Notes: generated by a model not told the origin, from the letters alone. Counted from the first letter of the stretch, positions 8,908-18,477 are shown. The stretch is 64,000 bases of DNA from Herbaspirillum sp. WKF16 (GCF_028993615.1 NZ_CP118632.1:1736001-1800000); one strand, 5' to 3'. Program-made: numbers and translations.

Positions 8908-10974
8908 TCAGCGCACCCGCATGCCCGGCTCGGCGCCCGGCCACGGGTTGAGCACGTAGATGCCCGGCTTGGCTTTCTCATCCTTGGCGGAGGCGGCCAG
9001 CACCATGCCTTCGGAGATGCCGAACTTCATCTTGCGCGGCGCCAGGTTGGCCACCATCACGGTCAGCTTGCCCACCAGTTCTTCCGGCTTGTAGGCCGAG
9101 GCGATGCCCGAGAACACGTTGCGCGTGCGGCCTTCGCCGGCGTCCAGCGTCAGGCGCAGCAGCTTGGTCGAGCCTTCCACCGCTTCGCAGTTGACGATCT
9201 TGGCGATGCGCAGGTCGATCTTGGCGAAGTCGTCGATGGAGATTTCCGGGGCCAGCTCCTCGATGGCGCTGTCGGCGACGGCGGCCGGCGCGGCCGCGGG
9301 GGCTTCCGGCGCCTCGAACAGGGCGTCCAGCATCTTCGGATCGACACGCTGCATCAGGTGCGCGTAGGCGTTGATGACGTGGCCGTCGGCCAGCGGCGCG
9401 GCGACGTCGTTCCACTGGAAGGGCTGCACGTTGAGGAAGGCTTCCACCTGCGCGGCCAGTTGCGGCAGCACCGGCTTCAGGTACACGGTCAGGATGCGGA
9501 AGGCTTCCAGCAGGCGGCTGCAGACTTCATGCAGCTGGGCGTCGCGGGCGGTGTCCTTGGCCAGTTCCCAGGGCTTGTTGGCGTCCACGTAGGCGTTGAT
9601 GGCGTCGGCCTGTTCCATCACCAGGCGCAGGGCCTTGCCGTACTCGCGCTGTTCATAGAGCGTGCGGATGTCGCCCGCCACGCCGCGCAGCTTGGCCAGG
9701 AAGGCGTCGTCGTCGGTGGCCCAGGCGGTGCTGAGCTTGCCCTCGAAGCGCTTGGCGATGAAGCCGGCCGCGCGGCTGGCGATGTTGACGTACTTGCCGA
9801 TCAGGTCGGCGTTGACGCGGGCCACGAAGTCGTCCGGGTTGAAGTCGACGTCTTCCACCTTGGCGTTGAGCTTGGCGGCGATGTAGTAGCGCAGCCATTC
9901 CGGGTTCATGCCGATGTCGAGGTAGCGCAGCGGCGAGATGCCGGTGCCGCGCGACTTGGACATCTTCTCGCCCGAGACGGTGATGAAGCCGTGGGCGAAC
10001 ACATTGTTGGGCGTCTTGCGGCCGGCGAACTTCAGCATGGCGGGCCAGAACAACGTGTGGAAGTAGGTGATGTCCTTGCCGATGAAGTGGTACTGCTCGG
10101 TCTTGTCGTCGGCCATGAAGGCGTCGAAGTCGCGGCCGGTCTTGCCGAAGTAGTTCTTTAGCGAGGCCAGGTAGCCGATCGGCGCGTCCAGCCAGACGTA
10201 GAAGTACTTGCCCGGCGCGTCCGGGATCTCGATGCCGAAGTAGGGGGCGTCGCGGCTGATGTCCCAGTCGCCCAGGCCGCCTTCGCCGTCCAGCCATTCG
10301 CGGCACTTGTTGGCCACTTCCGGTTGCAGGCGGTTGTTGTCCAGCGCCCATTCGCGCAGGAATTCCACGCACTTCGGGTCCGACAGCTTGAAGAAGAAAT
10401 GCTCCGAGGACTTCATCACCGGCGTCGCGCCCGACAGGGTCGAGTACGGGTTCTTCAGGTCGGTCGGCGAATACACGGCGCTGCAGTTCTCGCAGGAGTC
10501 GCCGTACTGGTCCTTGGTGCCGCACTTGGGGCACTCGCCCTTGATGTAGCGGTCCGGCAGGAACATGCTCTTGACCGGGTCGAAGAACTGGTCGATGGTC
10601 TTGGTCGAGATCAGCTTGGCCTCGTCGCGCAGGGCGCGATAGATCTCCTGCGACAGTTCGTGGTTCTCGGGGCTGTCGGTGGAGCTCCAGTTGTCGAAGG
10701 CGATATGGAAGCCGTCCAGGTACTGCTTGCGGCCGGCGGCGATGTTGGCCACGAACTGCTGCGGCGTGATGCCGGCCTTCTCGGCGGCGATCATGATCGG
10801 CGCGCCGTGCGCGTCGTCGGCGCCGACGAAGTGCACCTCATTGCCCTGCATTCGCTGGAACCGGACCCAGATGTCGGCCTGGATGTACTCCATGATGTGG
10901 CCGATGTGGAACGCGCCGTTGGCGTAGGGGAGTGCGGTCGTGACGAAGAGTTGGCGGGGTGCTGGGGTGCTCAT
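8908..10974 (-). CDS. metG: Methionyl-tRNA synthetase
   Basis: A 688-residue class I synthetase that charges tRNA-Met. The HIGH motif is at 23-26, four zinc-ligand cysteines at 148, 151, 161 and 164, and KMSKS at 337-341. A C-terminal EMAP/Arc1p-type tRNA-binding domain (about the last 105 residues, starting [16 protein letters not shown]) makes it the dimeric long form. The ATG at 10974 gives the canonical N-terminus; upstream in-frame sequence is non-coding in appearance. It is divergent from apbC. Confidence 0.97.
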   Translation of the reverse strand: MSTPAPRQLFVTTALPYANGAFHIGHIMEYIQADIWVRFQRMQGNEVHFVGADDAHGAPIMIAAEKAGITPQQFVANIAAGRKQYLDGFHIAFDNWSSTDSPENHELSQEIYRALRDEAKLISTKTIDQFFDPVKSMFLPDRYIKGECPKCGTKDQYGDSCENCSAVYSPTDLKNPYSTLSGATPVMKSSEHFFFKLSDPKCVEFLREWALDNNRLQPEVANKCREWLDGEGGLGDWDISRDAPYFGIEIPDAPGKYFYVWLDAPIGYLASLKNYFGKTGRDFDAFMADDKTEQYHFIGKDITYFHTLFWPAMLKFAGRKTPNNVFAHGFITVSGEKMSKSRGTGISPLRYLDIGMNPEWLRYYIAAKLNAKVEDVDFNPDDFVARVNADLIGKYVNIASRAAGFIAKRFEGKLSTAWATDDDAFLAKLRGVAGDIRTLYEQREYGKALRLVMEQADAINAYVDANKPWELAKDTARDAQLHEVCSRLLEAFRILTVYLKPVLPQLAAQVEAFLNVQPFQWNDVAAPLADGHVINAYAHLMQRVDPKMLDALFEAPEAPAAAPAAVADSAIEELAPEISIDDFAKIDLRIAKIVNCEAVEGSTKLLRLTLDAGEGRTRNVFSGIASAYKPEELVGKLTVMVANLAPRKMKFGISEGMVLAASAKDEKAKPGIYVLNPWPGAEPGMRVR

Positions 10975-11054
10975 TGGCAATACTGACGAGGCGTGGGTGG
11001 TGGAAAAAGAGAGCCATTCTAGCAGCCGTGGCCCTCTCGGCGCAGCAGTTGATG

Positions 11055-11097
11055 TTTTGCCAAGCAAAACGCGGCGCCGGGCGAGCTTGCCCGGCGC
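11055..11097. other. Two adjacent hairpins in the metG-apbC divergent region
   Basis: Two inverted repeats lie in the 187-bp divergent intergenic region: TTTTGC-CAA-GCAAAA at 11055-11069 and GCGCCGGGC-GAGCTT-GCCCGGCGC at 11074-11097. The GGCGCCGGGC arm occurs again near 11112. They may be leader structure or an operator; no known regulator site is recognised. Confidence 0.4.
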
Positions 11098-11161
11098 TCG
11101 CAAGGCAAGGCGGCGCCGGGCCGATTGGGATAGACTTGCGGGTTCTGAGCAAGGAGAAACA

Positions 11162-12250
11162 ATGAGCATCACCGTGGAAGAAATCAAGGCGGCCCTGTTG
11201 CAGGTGATCGATCCCAACACCGGCCGCGATCTCATCAGCGGCAAGGAAGCCAGGAACATCCGCGTCGAGGGCGGCCGCGTGCTGCTGGACGTGGAGCTGG
11301 GCTATCCCGCCAAAAGCCAGGTCGAGCCGATCCGCGGCCTGGTGGCCGAGGCCCTGGGCAAGCTGCCCGGCGTGGCAGGCGTCGAGGCCAACGTGTATTT
11401 CAAGATCGTCGCGCATGCGGTGCAGCGCGGCATCAAGTTGAAGAGCAACGTCAAGAACATCATCGCCGTGGCCTCCGGCAAGGGCGGCGTGGGCAAGTCG
11501 ACCACCGCGGTCAACCTGGCGCTGGCGCTGGCCGCCGAGGGTGCGCAGGTGGGCATCCTGGACGCCGACATCTACGGCCCCTCGCAGCCGATGATGATGG
11601 GCATCTCCGGCCAGCCGGAAACCAAGGATGGCAAGACCATGGAGCCGCTGGAGAACCATGGCCTGCAAGTCTCCTCGATCGGCTTCATGATCGATCCCGA
11701 CGAGCCGATGGTGTGGCGCGGCCCGATCGTCACCCAGGCGCTGCAGCAGCTGCTGGACCAGACCAACTGGCGCGAGCTCGACTACCTGATCGTCGACATG
11801 CCGCCCGGCACCGGCGACGTGCAGCTGACGCTGTCGCAGAAGGTGCCGGTGACCGGCGCGGTGATCGTGACCACGCCGCAGGACATCGCCCTGCTGGATG
11901 CGCGCAAGGGTTTGCGCATGTTCGAGAAGGTCGGCATTCCCATCCTTGGCATCGTCGAGAACATGAGCATGCACGTGTGTTCCAACTGCGGCCATGCCGA
12001 GCCGATCTTCGGCGTGGGCGGCGGCGAGCGCATGTGCGCCGACTTCGGCGTGGACTTCCTGGGGGCGTTGCCGCTGACCATGGAGATCCGCCAGCAGACC
12101 GATTCCGGCAAGCCCACCGTGGTGGCCGACCCGGACGGCAAGGTCGCCGAGATTTACAAGAACATTGCGCGCCGGGTCGCGGTCAAAGTGGCGGAGAAGG
12201 CCCGCGACATGACCAGCAAGTTCCCCAGCATCGTGGTGCAGAACGACTGA
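11162..12250 (+). CDS. apbC: Iron-sulfur cluster carrier protein ApbC/Mrp
   Basis: A 362-residue cytoplasmic P-loop ATPase that carries and transfers Fe-S clusters. The N-terminal 90 residues are a MIP18/DUF59 domain. The deviant Walker A GKGGVGKS is at 106-113. The paired cluster-binding cysteines lie at 273 and 276 (CSNC), conserved in Mrp/Nbp35 proteins. An AAGGAG ribosome site precedes the ATG at 11162. A strong terminator follows at 12277. It is divergent from metG, an arrangement common in beta- and gammaproteobacteria. Confidence 0.94.
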   Translation: MSITVEEIKAALLQVIDPNTGRDLISGKEARNIRVEGGRVLLDVELGYPAKSQVEPIRGLVAEALGKLPGVAGVEANVYFKIVAHAVQRGIKLKSNVKNIIAVASGKGGVGKSTTAVNLALALAAEGAQVGILDADIYGPSQPMMMGISGQPETKDGKTMEPLENHGLQVSSIGFMIDPDEPMVWRGPIVTQALQQLLDQTNWRELDYLIVDMPPGTGDVQLTLSQKVPVTGAVIVTTPQDIALLDARKGLRMFEKVGIPILGIVENMSMHVCSNCGHAEPIFGVGGGERMCADFGVDFLGALPLTMEIRQQTDSGKPTVVADPDGKVAEIYKNIARRVAVKVAEKARDMTSKFPSIVVQND

Positions 12251-12276
12251 GGCGGGGCGCATCGTTGGAATGCCAG

Positions 12277-12307
12277 AACGGCGATGGAAATCTCCATCGC
12301 CGTTTTT
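12277..12307 (+). terminator. Rho-independent terminator of apbC
   Basis: A perfect 12-bp stem (12277-12288 with 12293-12304), a 4-nt loop AATC and a run of five T at 12303-12307, 27 bp after the apbC stop. Confidence 0.9.
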
Positions 12308-12396
12308 CGTTTCGGCGCGCTCGTGCAATCGTGCAGCCGCCAGGCCGAGCGCAGGCCTGCTCCGCAGTCCCCATCCACAACTACAGGAGATGCTTG

Positions 12397-12822
12397 ATGA
12401 TTGCCCACCCCAGTCCCCGTTTGTCCCGCGCGGCATGTGCCGCTTCGCTGCTGCTGATGAGCCTGGCCGCCTCGTTCGCCCAGGCCGAGGAAAAGGGCGT
12501 ATCGATCCTGGAGCCCAAGAGCGGCGCCACCGTGCAGAGCCCGTTCAAGGTCAGGTTCGCGGCGCATGGCATGACCGTGCATCCGGCCACCGAAGTGATC
12601 CCGGGCACCGGCCACCATCACCTGCTGATCAACCATGGGCCGATCAAGGAAGGCGAGAGCATTCCCATGGACGACACCCACTTGCACTACGGCAAGGGCC
12701 AGACCGAGGCGGAGGTGACGCTGCCGCCCGGCAAGTACAAGCTGACCGCGCAGTTCGCCAACGGCGCGCACCAGTCCTACGGCAAGAAGATGTCCGACAC
12801 CATCGACCTCACCGTCAAGTAG
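12397..12822 (+). CDS. Periplasmic DUF4399-type protein
   Basis: A 141-residue secreted protein. Residues 1-30 form a signal peptide ending AQA. The mature part matches the DUF4399 pattern: VSILEPKSGATVQSPFKVRF, then histidine-rich GTGHHHLLIN and DDTHLHYGKGQTEAEVTLPPGKY. The clustered histidines could bind a metal, but this is inference and the family has no established function. An AGGAG ribosome site precedes the ATG at 12397. It stands alone between the apbC terminator and gltX. Confidence 0.78.
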   Translation: MIAHPSPRLSRAACAASLLLMSLAASFAQAEEKGVSILEPKSGATVQSPFKVRFAAHGMTVHPATEVIPGTGHHHLLINHGPIKEGESIPMDDTHLHYGKGQTEAEVTLPPGKYKLTAQFANGAHQSYGKKMSDTIDLTVK

Positions 12823-12951
12823 GCGCCGCCGCGGCGGCCGGCATGGCGTGGCCGCCGCCGCCACGTTAAAATAGCGGCTTTCCGATTCACGACCTGACCG
12901 CTGGACGGCTTTGGCATGCCAAGGCCGTTTTGGTTTTCACCCGCTCCGCTC

Positions 12952-14352
12952 ATGACCGCAACCACCGTACGTACCCGCTTCGCTCCCAGCCCCACCGGCT
13001 ACCTGCACCTGGGCGGCGCCCGCACCGCGCTGTTCTCCTGGGCCTATGCCCGCCGTTTCGGCGGTACCTTCATCCTGCGCATCGAAGACTCCGACCTGGA
13101 GCGCTCCACCCCGGAAGCGGTGCAGGCCATCATCGAAGGCATGCAATGGCTGGGCCTGCAGCACGACGAGGGCCCGTTCTACCAGATGAAGCGCATGGAC
13201 CGCTACCGCGAGGTGGTGGCGCAGATGCTGGAGCAGGGCAGCGCCTATTACTGCTATTGCTCGCCGGAAGAGGTCGAGGCCATGCGCGAGCGCCAGCGCG
13301 CCGCCGGCGACAAGCCGCGCTACGACGGCACCTGGCGCCCGGAGCCGGGCAAGACCCTGCCGGCCGTTCCCGAAGGACGCAAGCCGGTGGTGCGCTTCAA
13401 GAACCCGCTGGACGGCGAGGTCACCTGGAACGACGTGGTCAAGGGCCAGATCACCATCTCCAACCGCGAGCTGGACGACCTGGTCATCGCGCGCCCGGAC
13501 GGCACGCCGACCTATAACTTCTGCGTCGTGGTGGACGACTGGGACATGAAGATCACCCACGTCATCCGCGGCGACGACCATGTCAACAACACCCCGCGCC
13601 AGATCAACATCCTCAAGGCCCTGGGCGGCACCCTGCCCGAGTACGGCCACGTGCCGATGATCCTGGGCGCCGACGGCGAGAAGCTCTCCAAGCGCCACGG
13701 CGCGGTGTCGGTGATGGACTACCCGGCCCAGGGCTACCTGCCCGAAGCCATGCTGAACTACCTGGCGCGCCTGGGCTGGAGCCACGGCGACGACGAGATC
13801 TTCTCGATGCAGCAGTTCTGCGAATGGTTCGACCTCGACCACCTGACCAAGGCGCCGGCGCAGTTCAATCCGGAAAAGCTGAACTGGCTCAACAACCACT
13901 ACATCAAGCTGGCCGACAACGCGCGCCTGGCGTCGCTGGTGCGCCCGCTGCTGGAAAAAGAGGGCGCGGCCTTCGATGGCGCGCCCGCGCTGGACCAGGT
14001 GATCGCGCTGCTGAAAGACCGCGCCCACACGCTCAACGAGATCGCGGCGGCGGCGCTGATGTTCTACCGCCAGCCGGCGCCGGAAGCGGCGCTGGTCGCG
14101 CAGCACATCACCGACGCCATCAAGCCGGCGCTGGCCGATTTCGCGCAGCGCTGCGCCACGGTCGAATGGACCAAGGAAGCGATCGCGCCGATGATCAAGG
14201 AAGTGCTGGCCGCCCACACGCTGAAGATGCCCCAGCTGGCCATGCCGCTGCGCCTGATCGTCGCCGGCCAGTTGCAGACCCCGGCCATCGACGCTGTGTT
14301 GCAGCTGTTCGGCCGCGACAGCGTGCTGGCGCGCCTGAAGGCCTACGCCTGA
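12952..14352 (+). CDS. gltX: Glutamyl-tRNA synthetase
   Basis: A 466-residue class I synthetase, normal length for GltX. The HIGH-equivalent HLGG is at 19-22 after the conserved [17 protein letters not shown] start, and KLSKR is at 244-248. The ATG at 12952 gives the canonical N-terminus; an ATG 12 codons upstream is less likely. Three tRNA-Glu genes lie directly downstream, which is notable because they encode its substrate. Confidence 0.96.
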   Translation: MTATTVRTRFAPSPTGYLHLGGARTALFSWAYARRFGGTFILRIEDSDLERSTPEAVQAIIEGMQWLGLQHDEGPFYQMKRMDRYREVVAQMLEQGSAYYCYCSPEEVEAMRERQRAAGDKPRYDGTWRPEPGKTLPAVPEGRKPVVRFKNPLDGEVTWNDVVKGQITISNRELDDLVIARPDGTPTYNFCVVVDDWDMKITHVIRGDDHVNNTPRQINILKALGGTLPEYGHVPMILGADGEKLSKRHGAVSVMDYPAQGYLPEAMLNYLARLGWSHGDDEIFSMQQFCEWFDLDHLTKAPAQFNPEKLNWLNNHYIKLADNARLASLVRPLLEKEGAAFDGAPALDQVIALLKDRAHTLNEIAAAALMFYRQPAPEAALVAQHITDAIKPALADFAQRCATVEWTKEAIAPMIKEVLAAHTLKMPQLAMPLRLIVAGQLQTPAIDAVLQLFGRDSVLARLKAYA

Positions 14353-14383
14353 AAAATTAAGCGAGATTTTGTTTAAAAAGATA

Positions 14384-14412
14384 TTGTCTTTTGAAAATAG
14401 GTATTGCATAAT
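14384..14412 (+). promoter_or_regulatory. Promoter of the tRNA cluster
   Basis: TTGTCT (14384-14389), a 17-bp spacer and CATAAT (14407-14412) form a good sigma-70 promoter ending 16 bp before the first tRNA. A 10-bp inverted repeat flanks it: AAGCGAGATT at 14359-14368 and AATCTCGCTT at 14410-14419, the latter overlapping the -10 box. Confidence 0.8.
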
Positions 14413-14427
14413 CTCGCTTCTTCGCAA

Positions 14428-14503
<76 letters not shown>

Positions 14504-14507
14504 GCGA

Positions 14508-14548
14508 CACCGGGGTTTCATCCGGTGATATTCCAAGCGAAACTTGGA
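14508..14548 (+). other. Two spacer hairpins between tRNA-Ala and tRNA-Glu (copy 1)
   Basis: Hairpin 1 pairs CACCGG with CCGGTG (14508-14527); hairpin 2 pairs TCCAAG with CTTGGA (14532-14548). The second tRNA-Ala/Glu spacer has the same two hairpins at 14919-14939 and 14943-14959, with compensatory stem changes (CACCAC/GTGGTG). This suggests selection on the structure. Confidence 0.6.
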
Positions 14549-14572
14549 TGTAGAAATTAGCAGCACCTGAAT

Positions 14573-14648
14573 GTCCCCATCGTCTAGAGGCCTAGGACAT
14601 CACCCTTTCACGGTGAGTACCGGGGTTCGAATCCCCGTGGGGACGCCA
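14573..14648 (+). tRNA. tRNA-Glu (TTC), copy 1
   Basis: A 76-nt cloverleaf with encoded CCA. The anticodon loop CTTTCAC gives anticodon TTC. Identical to the copies at 14700-14775 and 14985-15060. Confidence 0.97.
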
Positions 14649-14699
14649 GAATTCATATCGGCGTCGTGGTTTGATGCGGCGCAGATGGAAGCAGTACAT

Positions 14700-14775
14700 G
14701 TCCCCATCGTCTAGAGGCCTAGGACATCACCCTTTCACGGTGAGTACCGGGGTTCGAATCCCCGTGGGGACGCCA
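14700..14775 (+). tRNA. tRNA-Glu (TTC), copy 2
   Basis: An exact copy of the tRNA at 14573-14648, with anticodon TTC and encoded CCA. Its preceding spacer (14649-14699) differs from the Ala-Glu spacers. Confidence 0.97.
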
Positions 14776-14805
14776 GATTAAATGGTCCGGTTATTCGGAT
14801 TGTTT

Positions 14806-14830
14806 AAAGGCCCGCAGAAGCGGGCTTTTT
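14806..14830 (+). terminator. Terminator after tRNA-Glu copy 2
   Basis: The stem GCCCGC (14810-14815) / GCGGGC (14820-14825), a 4-nt loop and a T run end at 14830. The same stem recurs at 15068 and 15253. Confidence 0.85.
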
Positions 14831-14838
14831 ACTTCGCA

Positions 14839-14914
<76 letters not shown>

Positions 14915-14984
14915 GCGACACCACGGTTTTGATGTGGTGGTATCCAGGCGAGACTTGGATGTAAAAAATTTGCAGTACCTGAAT

Positions 14985-15060
14985 GTCCCCATCGTCTAGA
15001 GGCCTAGGACATCACCCTTTCACGGTGAGTACCGGGGTTCGAATCCCCGTGGGGACGCCA
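14985..15060 (+). tRNA. tRNA-Glu (TTC), copy 3
   Basis: Identical to the other two tRNA-Glu genes. The spacer from tRNA-Ala copy 2 carries the two conserved hairpins described for copy 1. Confidence 0.97.
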
Positions 15061-15065
15061 AAAAA

Positions 15066-15089
15066 CAGCCCGCTATGCGGGCTTTTTTT
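15066..15089 (+). terminator. Terminator after tRNA-Glu copy 3
   Basis: The stem GCCCGC (15068-15073) / GCGGGC (15077-15082), loop TAT, then seven T. Confidence 0.9.
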
Positions 15090-15090
15090 A

Positions 15091-15245
15091 TGGCGTCCCC
15101 ACGCGATGTGCTGAGCACATCGCGGCAGGGATTCGAAGGGTTTCGCTTGCAAGCGAAACCGCGGCCCGCCGACGGTGGGCGAATCCCCCGCTTGCGCAGC
15201 GAGCGTTAGCCGGCCGTACCGGATCCGCCAATCGTAATCTGTGCC
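15091..15245. other. Hairpin-rich stretch with inverted tRNA-Glu 3' fragment
   Basis: On the minus strand, TTCGAATCCC (complement of 15126-15135 with CGG beside it) and CGTGGGGACGCCA (complement of 15091-15103) are both parts of the tRNA-Glu 3' half. They are separated by a perfect 19-nt palindrome arrangement (CGATGTGCT-G-AGCACATCG, 15104-15122). Further hairpins follow: a 22-nt palindrome at 15129-15150 and GCCCGCC/GGTGGGC near 15155-15171. A terminator closes the stretch at 15251. No protein is credible here. Confidence 0.55.
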
Positions 15246-15250
15246 AGGAA

Positions 15251-15275
15251 CAGCCCGCATCGCGGGCTTTTTTAT
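15251..15275 (+). terminator. Third GCCCGC/GCGGGC terminator
   Basis: The stem GCCCGC (15253-15258) / GCGGGC (15262-15267), a 3-nt loop and six T. It is nearly identical to the two tRNA terminators upstream, which suggests that the region grew by duplication. Confidence 0.85.
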
Positions 15276-15289
15276 TTTCTGCGAGGCAT

Positions 15290-16262
15290 GACGAACGACG
15301 CTGGATCCCGGCCTTCGCCGGGACGACAGTAAGGGATATGGCTCGAACGAACGGCGATTGGCGCTATCGCCCCAGTGTCGTTCCTGCGAAAGCAGGAGCC
15401 CAGCGTCGTGCAGCGTCCGGTGATGCGCGACGAACGACGCTGGATCCCGGCCTTCGCCGGGACGACAGCGAGGGAGATGGCTCGAACGAACGGCGATTGG
15501 CGCTATCGCCCCAATGTCGTTCCTGCGAAAGCAGGAACCCAGCGTCGTGCAGCGTCCGGTGATGCGCGACGAACGACGCTGGATCCCGGCCTTCGCCGGG
15601 ACGACAGTAAGGGAGATGGCTTGAACGAATGTCGATTGCGGCTATCGCCCAAGTGTCGTTCCTGCGAAAGCAGGAACCCAGCGTCGTGCAGCGTCCGGTG
15701 ATGCGCGACGAACGACGCTGGATCCCGGCCTTCGCCGGGACGACAGTAAGGGAGATGGCTTGAACGAACGGCGATTGCCGCTATCGCCCCAGTGTCGTTC
15801 CTGCGAAAGCAGGAACCCAGCGTCGTGCAGCGTCCGGTGATGCGCGACGAACGACGCTGGATCCCGGCTTTCGCCGGGACGACAGTAAGGGAGATGGCTT
15901 GAACGAATGTCGATTGCGGCTATCGCCCAAGTGTCGTTCATGCGAAAGCAGGAACCCAGCGTCGTGCAGCGTCCGGTGATGCGCGACGAACGACGCTGGA
16001 TCCCGGCTTTCGCCGGGACGACAGTAAGGGAGAGGGCTTGAACGAATGTCGATTGCGGCTATCGCCCAAGTGTCGTTCCTGCGAAAGCAGGAACCCAGCG
16101 TCGTGCAGCGTCCGGTGATGCGCGACGAACGACGCCGGATCCCGGCTTTCGCCGGGACGACAGTAAGGGAGATGGCTTGAACGAACGGCGATTGCCGCTA
16201 TCGCCCCAGTGTCGTTCCTGCGAAAGCAGGAACCCAGCGTCGTTCAGCGGCCGGTGAGGCGC
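15290..16262. repeat. Tandem array of a 139-bp bipartite palindromic repeat (about 7 units)
   Basis: The marker CTGGATCCCGG (CCGGAT in the last) starts at 15301, 15440, 15579, 15718, 15857, 15996 and 16135, an exact 139-bp period. Each unit holds two inverted modules, one ending GCCGGGACGAC and one with GTCGTTCCTGCGAAAGC plus the matching arm, each able to form a hairpin. Spacers between modules fall into types that partly alternate (AACGGCGATTG and AATGTCGATTG). Reading frames through it are repeat translations (PAKAGTQ-type), and 139 is not a multiple of three. No gene lies between 15061 and 16418. Confidence 0.92.
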
Positions 16263-16418
16263 GTCGTTGAGCTGAAAAGCCCCGCAAGAAAAGCCGGCCC
16301 CGGCCACACCGTTTCACGTCCCCGGCACTCAATCCATCGCCACTGTCCCCCAACCAACAATCTCTCCAAACTTTTTAGGCTATCCTCGACGACAAACCAA
16401 AATCACCCAGGAGAAAAA

Positions 16419-17210
16419 ATGACAGAGGCAGCCCATCTCGACATCGACAGCCGCGGCGTCGCCACCATCACGCTGAATCGTCCCGACGTTCACAACGCCT
16501 TCGACGACAAGCTGATCGCCCACCTGATCGCCCTGATCGGCCAGGCCCGGAACGACGCGCGCACCCGCGTGTTGCTGTTGGCGTCCATCGGCAAGTCCTT
16601 CTCGGCCGGCGCCGACCTGGGCTGGATGCGGCGCATGGCCGATGCCTCGCGCGAGGACAACCTGCGCGACGCGCGCAACCTGGCGCTGCTGATGGAAACC
16701 CTGAACAGCTTCCCGGCGCCGGTGGTGGCCAAGGTGCAGGGCGCGGTGATGGGCGGGGGCGTGGGACTGGTGTCGTGCTGCGATATCGCCATCGCTTCGG
16801 AGGCGGCCTTCTTCGCGCTCTCCGAGGTCAAGCTTGGACTGGCGCCGGCGGCCATCAGCCCGTATGTGGTCGCCAAGATGGGCGTGTCGCAGGCGCGCCG
16901 CTATTTCGTGTCGGGCGAGCGCTTCTCGGCCATCCGCGCGGCGGCGGTGGGGCTGGTGCATGAGGTGGTGCTGGCCACCGAGCTGGATGAAAAGATCGAG
17001 CACACGCTGGCGGCGCTGCTGGCCAACGGGCCGCAAGCCATGCGCGCGGCCAAGCAGCTGGCGCAGGCCGCCAATGCGCTGAAGGTGACGCCGGAACTGG
17101 CCGAGTACACGGCCGGCGTGATCGCCGACCTGCGCGCCTCCGACGAAGGCCGCGAGGGCTTGCGCGCCTTCCTGGAGAAGACCGCCCCGTCCTGGACGGT
17201 GAAGCACTGA
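16419..17210 (+). CDS. Enoyl-CoA hydratase family, methylglutaconyl-CoA hydratase-like
   Basis: A 263-residue crotonase-fold enzyme. The oxyanion-hole segments are SFSAGADLGWMRRM (about residues 63-76) and GAVMGGGVGLVSCCDIAIA (about 108-126). The ADLGWMRRM stretch followed by a NLRDARNLALLM helix resembles LiuC/GnyH of leucine and isoprenoid breakdown rather than general FadB-type hydratases. The other liu genes are not next to it, so the substrate is tentative. CAGGAG precedes the ATG at 16419; upstream in-frame sequence belongs to the repeat array. It ends 8 bp before a convergent gene. Confidence 0.8.
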   Translation: MTEAAHLDIDSRGVATITLNRPDVHNAFDDKLIAHLIALIGQARNDARTRVLLLASIGKSFSAGADLGWMRRMADASREDNLRDARNLALLMETLNSFPAPVVAKVQGAVMGGGVGLVSCCDIAIASEAAFFALSEVKLGLAPAAISPYVVAKMGVSQARRYFVSGERFSAIRAAAVGLVHEVVLATELDEKIEHTLAALLANGPQAMRAAKQLAQAANALKVTPELAEYTAGVIADLRASDEGREGLRAFLEKTAPSWTVKH

Positions 17211-17217
17211 GGAGGTG

Positions 17218-18111
17218 CTAGGCCTCCAGCGCGTCCAGCGGCCAGGCCAGCGACAGGGGCGTGAGGCGCAGGCCGAATTGCGCCGCGGTGGCGGCCGGCG
17301 CGCCGGCGTCGCGCGGGGCGGCGATGCGCGCGAGCTGGTCGCGCACCGAGTGCAGCAGGGCCGGGCAGGCCAGGCTTTGCAGCGGCGCCGTGCGCACCGC
17401 CACCTCGCAGCCATTGGCCAACTGCGCCAATTGCGCCAGGCTATGTTCTTCCGGCCCGGCCAATTCGTAGATGCCGGACTTTCCCATTCCCAGCGCCGCC
17501 GCTTCGGCGGCGGTCGCCACGTCGCCCAGGTGGATCGGACGGCTGGTGCGTTCGGCCATCCGTTCTCCGTACAGCACCACCGGCGCGTCCGGCGCCGCTT
17601 GCTGCAGCGACTGCTCGAACGGCAAGGGTCGCGGGCTGCCGCGCACCACCGGGCCGAGCCGGAAGATCACGCTGCCCGACAAGGGCACCAGCACTTGTTC
17701 GACCATGCCCTTGGCGCGCAAGTACCAGTTGTCGGAAGCGGCGTCGGCCATCAGCGAGGAGAAATACACCACCCGCGTGCCGCGCGCGCCGACCGCCTGC
17801 GCCACGCGCCGCGCGGTGCCGACCATGCCGTGCTCGTAGGCGGCCCAGTGGTCGGCGCCGGAAACGCCGGTCAGCAGCACCACGGCGTCGGCGCCGGCAA
17901 TGGCGTCGGCGCTGCGCGGGTTGCCGGTCCAGTTCTCGATCACTTCATCGGCCACCAGCGGCGCCGGCTGGCGCACCAGCGCCGTGGCGTGGGCGCCGGA
18001 GTCGCGCAGCAGCAGGAGCAGCAGGCGCCCGGTCGGGCTGTTGGCGCCGGCCACTACGACGCGCGGCCGCTTGACCGGGGGCGTCGGCTGGATGGGGTGG
18101 AGCTGGATCAT
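17218..18111 (-). CDS. NmrA-like NAD(P)-binding protein (atypical SDR)
   Basis: A 297-residue atypical short-chain dehydrogenase. The nucleotide-binding motif VVVAGANSPTGRLLL is at about residues 18-32. A second fold landmark is VVYFSSLMAD, and the usual YxxxK is replaced by YLRAKG (about 149-154), as in NmrA/SDR_a5 proteins that act as sensors, isomerases or reductases. GGAGG precedes the ATG at 18111. It is the fourth gene after the ECF sigma factor on the same strand (61 bp after the ferredoxin) and may be part of that operon. Confidence 0.72.
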   Translation of the reverse strand: MIQLHPIQPTPPVKRPRVVVAGANSPTGRLLLLLLRDSGAHATALVRQPAPLVADEVIENWTGNPRSADAIAGADAVVLLTGVSGADHWAAYEHGMVGTARRVAQAVGARGTRVVYFSSLMADAASDNWYLRAKGMVEQVLVPLSGSVIFRLGPVVRGSPRPLPFEQSLQQAAPDAPVVLYGERMAERTSRPIHLGDVATAAEAAALGMGKSGIYELAGPEEHSLAQLAQLANGCEVAVRTAPLQSLACPALLHSVRDQLARIAAPRDAGAPAATAAQFGLRLTPLSLAWPLDALEA

Positions 18112-18172
18112 GTTTCCTCCGGACTTTGTGGGGGAGAAAAAACGGCCGGGGTCGCCGGCCGCCTGGAGAGCG

Positions 18173-18475
18173 TCAGCGCCGGGTCAGCGTGATGGCGTGT
18201 TCCGGGCAGGCGGCCACGCACAGGCCGCAGGCGCGGCAGGCATCGGCGCGCGGCGTGTAGGCGACCTGCATGCCGTGCACGCGCAGCTTGAAGCGGTTGA
18301 GCAGGCCCAGCGCGGCGAAGTCGGCGTCGTCGATGCGGCGTACTTCGAACACGTCTTCCGGACATACCGGCACGCAGTCGGCCTTGCCCTCGCAGCGCTT
18401 GAGGTTCACCACCGGCACGATGATGCCGGGCGGTTGCTTGCAGTTGGCGGCCTGCATCGGGAATGCGGCGCCCAT
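18173..18475 (-). CDS. Dicluster ferredoxin (two 4Fe-4S)
   Basis: A 100-residue cytoplasmic electron carrier. The first cluster ligands lie in CEGKADCVPVCPEDVFEV (about residues 28-45) and the second in CRACGLCVAACPEHAITL (about 80-97). The spacing in the first motif is longer than the classic CxxCxxC, as in ferredoxins of the zinc/seven-iron or FdxA-like group, and a 30-residue insert separates the motifs. It starts two bases after the stop of the membrane-protein gene, so translation is coupled. Electron partners are unknown. Confidence 0.85.
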   Translation of the reverse strand: MGAAFPMQAANCKQPPGIIVPVVNLKRCEGKADCVPVCPEDVFEVRRIDDADFAALGLLNRFKLRVHGMQVAYTPRADACRACGLCVAACPEHAITLTRR

Positions 18476-18477
18476 GT

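Noticed and set aside
10838..12436. A 532-codon minus-strand frame opposite apbC
   Set aside because: It is a shadow of ApbC with no ribosome site or recognisable domain.
15012..15260. Minus-strand frame ending GVPTGIRTPVLTVKG
   Set aside because: The end is a translation of tRNA-Glu sequence, a known annotation artefact, and the rest crosses hairpins and terminators.
15290..16262. CRISPR array
   Set aside because: The period is 139 bp, repeat units are themselves palindromic pairs, the spacers are near-identical and no cas genes are present.
15338..16307. Frames rich in PAKAGTQ, SFLRKQEP and CESRNPA-type strings
   Set aside because: They are six-frame translations of the 139-bp palindromic repeat, which is not a multiple of three and cannot keep one frame.
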